DNA from: Pseudomonas parafulva | GTDB taxonomy: Bacteria > Pseudomonadota > Gammaproteobacteria > Pseudomonadales > Pseudomonadaceae | Assembly (NCBI RefSeq): GCF_000800255.1 | Contig: NZ_CP009747.1 | Coordinates: forward strand, 2,170,001 to 2,234,000 | Direction of reading: 5' to 3' | DNA: 64,000 nt | Shown here: positions 61,814-64,000 of the stretch, one piece after another | How the letters are laid out: each line of letters starts with the position of its first letter | Position numbering within the stretch: position 1 is the stretch's first letter | Program-made: the position numbers and the translations under genes | Notes under the pieces: model-generated | Told to the model about the DNA's origin: nothing | Database searches by the model: none | Seen by the model: only the letters and a program-made list of their open reading frames with translations

Positions 61814-61845
61814 TTATCCACAGACCTGCCCACGTTTTCTGTGGA
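61814..61845. other. DnaA-box sequence within an inverted repeat
   Basis: TTATCCACA at 61814-61822 is a perfect DnaA consensus box. TCCACAGA (61817-61824) is repeated inverted as TCTGTGGA (61838-61845) with a 13-nt spacer. A DnaA-dependent regulatory or titration site is possible. There is no cluster of boxes or AT-rich unwinding region, so it is not an origin. Confidence 0.45.
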
Positions 61846-61931
61846 CAGAATTCCCAGGCAGGAGAACGACTTATCGCACAGCGTCCGTCGCTGATGCTTT
61901 TCAGTGAGACAGCTTCACGCACAAACGCCGC

Positions 61932-61958
61932 GAGCCCGTCTCAACCAGAGACAGGCTC
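61932..61958. other. Stable hairpin downstream of the 27-residue peptide gene
   Basis: GAGCCcGTCTC, AACCA loop, GAGACaGGCTC: a 10-bp stem with one C-A mismatch. It lies 23 nt after the minus-strand peptide stop. No T-run follows on that strand (GCGGCGTTTG), so termination strength is doubtful. Confidence 0.5.
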
Positions 61959-61981
61959 GAAAGGCTGTAGTAAAGGGAGTT

Positions 61982-62065
61982 TCAACTCGGAGGAATGGTG
62001 CCCAGCAGGCCAATCGCAATTGTCAGCAGCAGGAAACCACCCAGGAAAAACGCAAGCTTGCCCAT
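61982..62065 (-). CDS. 27-residue single-helix membrane peptide
   Basis: Minus-strand ATG at 62065 is preceded by CGAGGTTCCA, a usable ribosome-binding site. The 27-codon product starts MGKLAFFLGGFLLLTIAIGL and ends LGTIPPS: one positive residue, then a continuous hydrophobic helix. That composition, a start with ribosome-binding site and a downstream hairpin suggest a real small membrane protein. I cannot name a family. Long intergenic space on both sides (283 and 188 nt) leaves room for its own promoter. Confidence 0.55.
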   Translation of the reverse strand: MGKLAFFLGGFLLLTIAIGLLGTIPPS

Positions 62066-62253
62066 TGGAACCTCGAGACAGTAGGGACTGATTGGCGGAG
62101 CTGCCCACTACGGTTGCGGTGCAGCCCTGCTTGCCCTGCGCATGATGCTTGGCACTGCAGGGCTTGGGGGCTATTGTCAGGCCTGCACTGATACGGTTAC
62201 AGATTCAGCTTTGCGGAAAAAAAGCATATCAGATGCCGTGCGGCACACGCCTT

Positions 62254-62607
62254 TCAGTCCAGTCGACGCAACTTGTGCATCGGCAGCCAGCCCAGCTCGC
62301 CATTGCGCTGCCTGCGGCACCACAACCAGCCATTGAGCGGCCGCAACCCGACCATGACCTGACCGGGATCGACGTCCAACTCATGCGCCGAATACGGCTC
62401 CAACGACCTGCCCTCGCCGACTCCCAGGCGCTCTATCACCTGCGCTGGTACCCATCCCGCCTCCTGACCTGCACAGTGGCACAGGTACCAATCCTCCCAG
62501 CCTTTGTCTCCCTCATAGCGCTGACCGATCTGCAAGCGCACGCCCTGTGCGAAGCTGATGGGTTTCGGATACTCGCTGCGATGCCTTTCGATGACCACGT
62601 AGTTCAC
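62254..62607 (-). CDS. SH3-like domain protein
   Basis: 117 residues from GTG 62607, supported by AAGGAG 6 nt upstream. Two SH3-like beta-barrel repeats are visible: residues ~8-60 (ISFAQGVRLQIGQRYEG, WEDWYLCHCAGQEAGWVPAQ) and ~68-117 (ELDVDPGQVMVGLRPLNGWL, CRRQRNGELGWLPMHKLRRL). Bacterial variant-SH3 pairs usually bind peptides or peptidoglycan. With no signal peptide this one is probably cytosolic. Function unknown. Confidence 0.75.
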   Translation of the reverse strand: MNYVVIERHRSEYPKPISFAQGVRLQIGQRYEGDKGWEDWYLCHCAGQEAGWVPAQVIERLGVGEGRSLEPYSAHELDVDPGQVMVGLRPLNGWLWCRRQRNGELGWLPMHKLRRLD

Positions 62608-62648
62608 ACGCCACTCCTTGGCTGAATGAGAAGATGCCCAACGTTGGT

Positions 62649-63140
62649 TTACAGTGCCATGACCATTTCGTGCCAGGCCATCCCGCCATGCTCGGAGCTG
62701 GACGGCTGCACATAGCGATAGCCCATCTTTTCGTAAAGACCAACATGTCGATCCTTACACATCAGATGAATGGTCGACTTGCCGCGCTCGCGCATCTGCT
62801 CGACGAAGCGCGCCATCAACTGCGCGGCCAGTCCACGCCCCTGGAACGCCGGATCGACCACCACCGACATGATCACCACATTGGCAGCCTGCGCATCATG
62901 CCCGATCAGCTCCTTGAACGCCTCGTCGGACATCACGACGTCATGGGCGCAACCACTGTTGATGAAGCCGGCGATCTGGCCGTCCAACTCCAACAGCAAA
63001 AACCCTTCAGGGTACTGGGCGATACGGGTGGCGATCTTTTCACGGGTGGCGGCTTCATCGCCTTCGTATGCGCGGGTTTCTATCTGGTAGCAGCGATCCG
63101 TGTCGGCAGGCGTGGCGCAGCGCAAACGAATGGCGGTCAT
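62649..63140 (-). CDS. GNAT-family N-acetyltransferase
   Basis: 163 residues from ATG 63140, with AGGG upstream (an in-frame ATG at 63176 has no ribosome-binding site). Acetyl-CoA binding motif A is seen as VVDPAFQGRGLAAQLMARFV, with the preceding strand VVIMSV, and motif B as LYEKMGYRYV. The N-terminus (MTAIRLRCATPADTDRCYQI) is typical of arylalkylamine/amino-acid acetyltransferase-like GNATs. The substrate cannot be read from sequence. Confidence 0.88.
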   Translation of the reverse strand: MTAIRLRCATPADTDRCYQIETRAYEGDEAATREKIATRIAQYPEGFLLLELDGQIAGFINSGCAHDVVMSDEAFKELIGHDAQAANVVIMSVVVDPAFQGRGLAAQLMARFVEQMRERGKSTIHLMCKDRHVGLYEKMGYRYVQPSSSEHGGMAWHEMVMAL

Positions 63141-63296
63141 GACGTTTTCCCTGGTGCGAATTTCGGAGGTCGACATCCTAACCGCAGCGGCGCCGTCACG
63201 CATCGCCATATGCCGCGAAGGCCTGCTTATAGTGGTTGATAGCTCAGTGCTATGTATCGATAATCTCGCGCCTTAACCTGCTAGCAAGGATCCGCT

Positions 63297-63842
63297 GTGA
63301 GAAAACTCTACTTGACCCTGCCGTTCTGTGCCCTTCTGCTACAAGGCTGCGGTGTAACCATGGCCCGCTACGAACCTGACTTCCAGAACGTTCAGCAACT
63401 GAAGCAGCATGCCCCCTTGCAACCTGTGCGCGACGCTCAAGTCAACGCCGATGCCGGACAGGATTCGCTGAGGGTTCGCCTGAATCCGATATCGTCACCC
63501 ATTGGCAGTATCCCTGCGCATGTTCAAACGGCTATCAACGACGAGTTGCGCCGCGCAGGCCTGCTCGATCCCCAGGCGGACCGCGAGTTGCACGTCCAGT
63601 TGATCAAGAGCCAACTGACTGCCGGCCTTGCCAATGGCGAAGGTGAACTGGCTGCCCGATTTACCCTTCGCCGAGGCGGACAGGTCGTTTATGAGGCGAC
63701 CAAAGACGTGACCCGCGAATGGGATAGCAGCTTCTTCGGTCCAATTGCCATCCCGGCCGCTGCCAACAACTACAACCCAATGTTGCAGGCACTACTCAAG
63801 AGTTTGTACAGCGACCCGCAATTCATCCGGGCGATGAAATAG
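63297..63842 (+). CDS. Outer-membrane-type lipoprotein of unknown function
   Basis: 181 residues from GTG 63297 with AAGGA 6 nt upstream. The signal peptide ends in the lipobox LLQGC (C18), so the protein is lipidated; G and V after Cys give no inner-membrane retention signal. The mature part (VNADAGQDSLRVRLNPISSP, then LHVQLIKSQLTAGLANGEGE and LRRGGQVVYEATKDVTREWD) resembles the periplasmic domains of small envelope lipoproteins that sample outer-membrane biogenesis. No family is named. It has its own terminator. Confidence 0.75.
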   Translation: MRKLYLTLPFCALLLQGCGVTMARYEPDFQNVQQLKQHAPLQPVRDAQVNADAGQDSLRVRLNPISSPIGSIPAHVQTAINDELRRAGLLDPQADRELHVQLIKSQLTAGLANGEGELAARFTLRRGGQVVYEATKDVTREWDSSFFGPIAIPAAANNYNPMLQALLKSLYSDPQFIRAMK

Positions 63843-63860
63843 GCCTACGCCCTCAAGAAA

Positions 63861-63888
63861 AAGAGCCGCAAAAGCGGCTCTTCTTGTA
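63861..63888. terminator. Bidirectional terminator after the lipoprotein gene
   Basis: AAGAGCCGC (63861-63869), AAAA loop, GCGGCTCTT (63874-63882), then TCTTGT; the left side is A-rich (CAAGAAA), so it also serves the convergent minus-strand gene. Confidence 0.9.
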
Positions 63889-64000
63889 TCAGGCGCGCGG
63901 TGTGCGGCCTTCAATCGACGAGTACTTGGTCCGATTCTTTTCAACCCAGCTTTTCAGCAGTGCGTTGACCTGACGGGCGAATGTATCACTCACAGCCGCC
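63889..64000 (-). CDS. C-terminal end of a gene running off the window
   Basis: A minus-strand frame is open from the window edge to TGA at 63891-63889, giving 36 residues (for example VSDTFARQVNALLKSWVEKN and ending SIEGRTPRA). It ends 1 nt after the convergent terminator structure, as a real 3' end would. Too short to identify. Confidence 0.5.
   Translation of the reverse strand, partial: AAVSDTFARQVNALLKSWVEKNRTKYSSIEGRTPRA

Noticed and set aside
61814..61845. Replication origin
   Set aside because: Only one exact DnaA box and no dnaA, dnaN, gidA or AT-rich unwinding element nearby.

Overview
The window is GC-rich chromosomal DNA of a fluorescent Pseudomonas, most likely of the P. putida group. 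The evidence is a fused nuoCD gene in a 13-gene nuo operon with isocitrate lyase just upstream, a Fur-controlled PrrF small RNA, a bacteriophytochrome operon and dense short intergenic spaces. There is no CRISPR array, insertion sequence or prophage. Most of the window looks like core chromosome. The main accessory element is one giant RHS/YD-repeat gene.

Layout. 1-5.4 kb: the end of an MscS-type channel gene; a short-chain fatty acid / ketone-body module on the minus strand (CoA-transferase scoA-scoB and transporter atoE) with a divergent LysR regulator; an aldo/keto reductase overlapping the regulator. 5.6-14.2 kb: a 2765-residue RHS/Tc-toxin-like protein with an AT-rich segment inside it, then a cold-shock-fold protein that lacks the RNA-binding residues. 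14.4-20 kb: an iron locus. It has a TonB-dependent receptor, a FecR-type anti-sigma and a FecI-type sigma on the minus strand, then a Fur box, the PrrF sRNA, and a small gene joining sigma region 4 to a FecR N-domain and a membrane segment. 20-26.7 kb: a cytosolic-type M14 carboxypeptidase, then bacteriophytochrome, single-domain response regulator and hybrid kinase in tandem. 26.8-40.5 kb: tRNA-Gln, a DUF465 protein, a ZapE-type ATPase, PrpE, a leucine-rich-repeat protein kinase, an HPP/CBS membrane protein, a LysR regulator, a class III aminotransferase (probable 2-aminoadipate or omega-amino acid), a SulP transporter, a secretin-N-domain protein and aceA. 41.2-56.2 kb: complete nuoA-N. 56.3-64 kb: a GH15 glycosidase, an SLC13/RCK transporter, a MASE1-type diguanylate cyclase, a 27-residue membrane peptide, an SH3-like protein, a GNAT acetyltransferase, a lipoprotein, and the end of one more gene.

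How it fits together. aceA, prpE, sco/ato and the aminotransferase handle C2-C4 and amino-acid carbon, and complex I is next to the glyoxylate-shunt enzyme. A TGTAGTG-N12-CACTACA palindrome just upstream of a sigma70-like aceA promoter matches the type of site described for the carbon regulator RccR. The iron block combines cell-surface signalling (receptor, FecR, FecI) with the Fur-PrrF iron-sparing circuit. The most unusual items are the sigma4-FecR_N-membrane chimera beside prrF, the AT-rich insert in the RHS shell with no recognisable immunity gene, the cold-shock-like protein without its aromatic RNA-binding face, and the LRR-kinase fusion.
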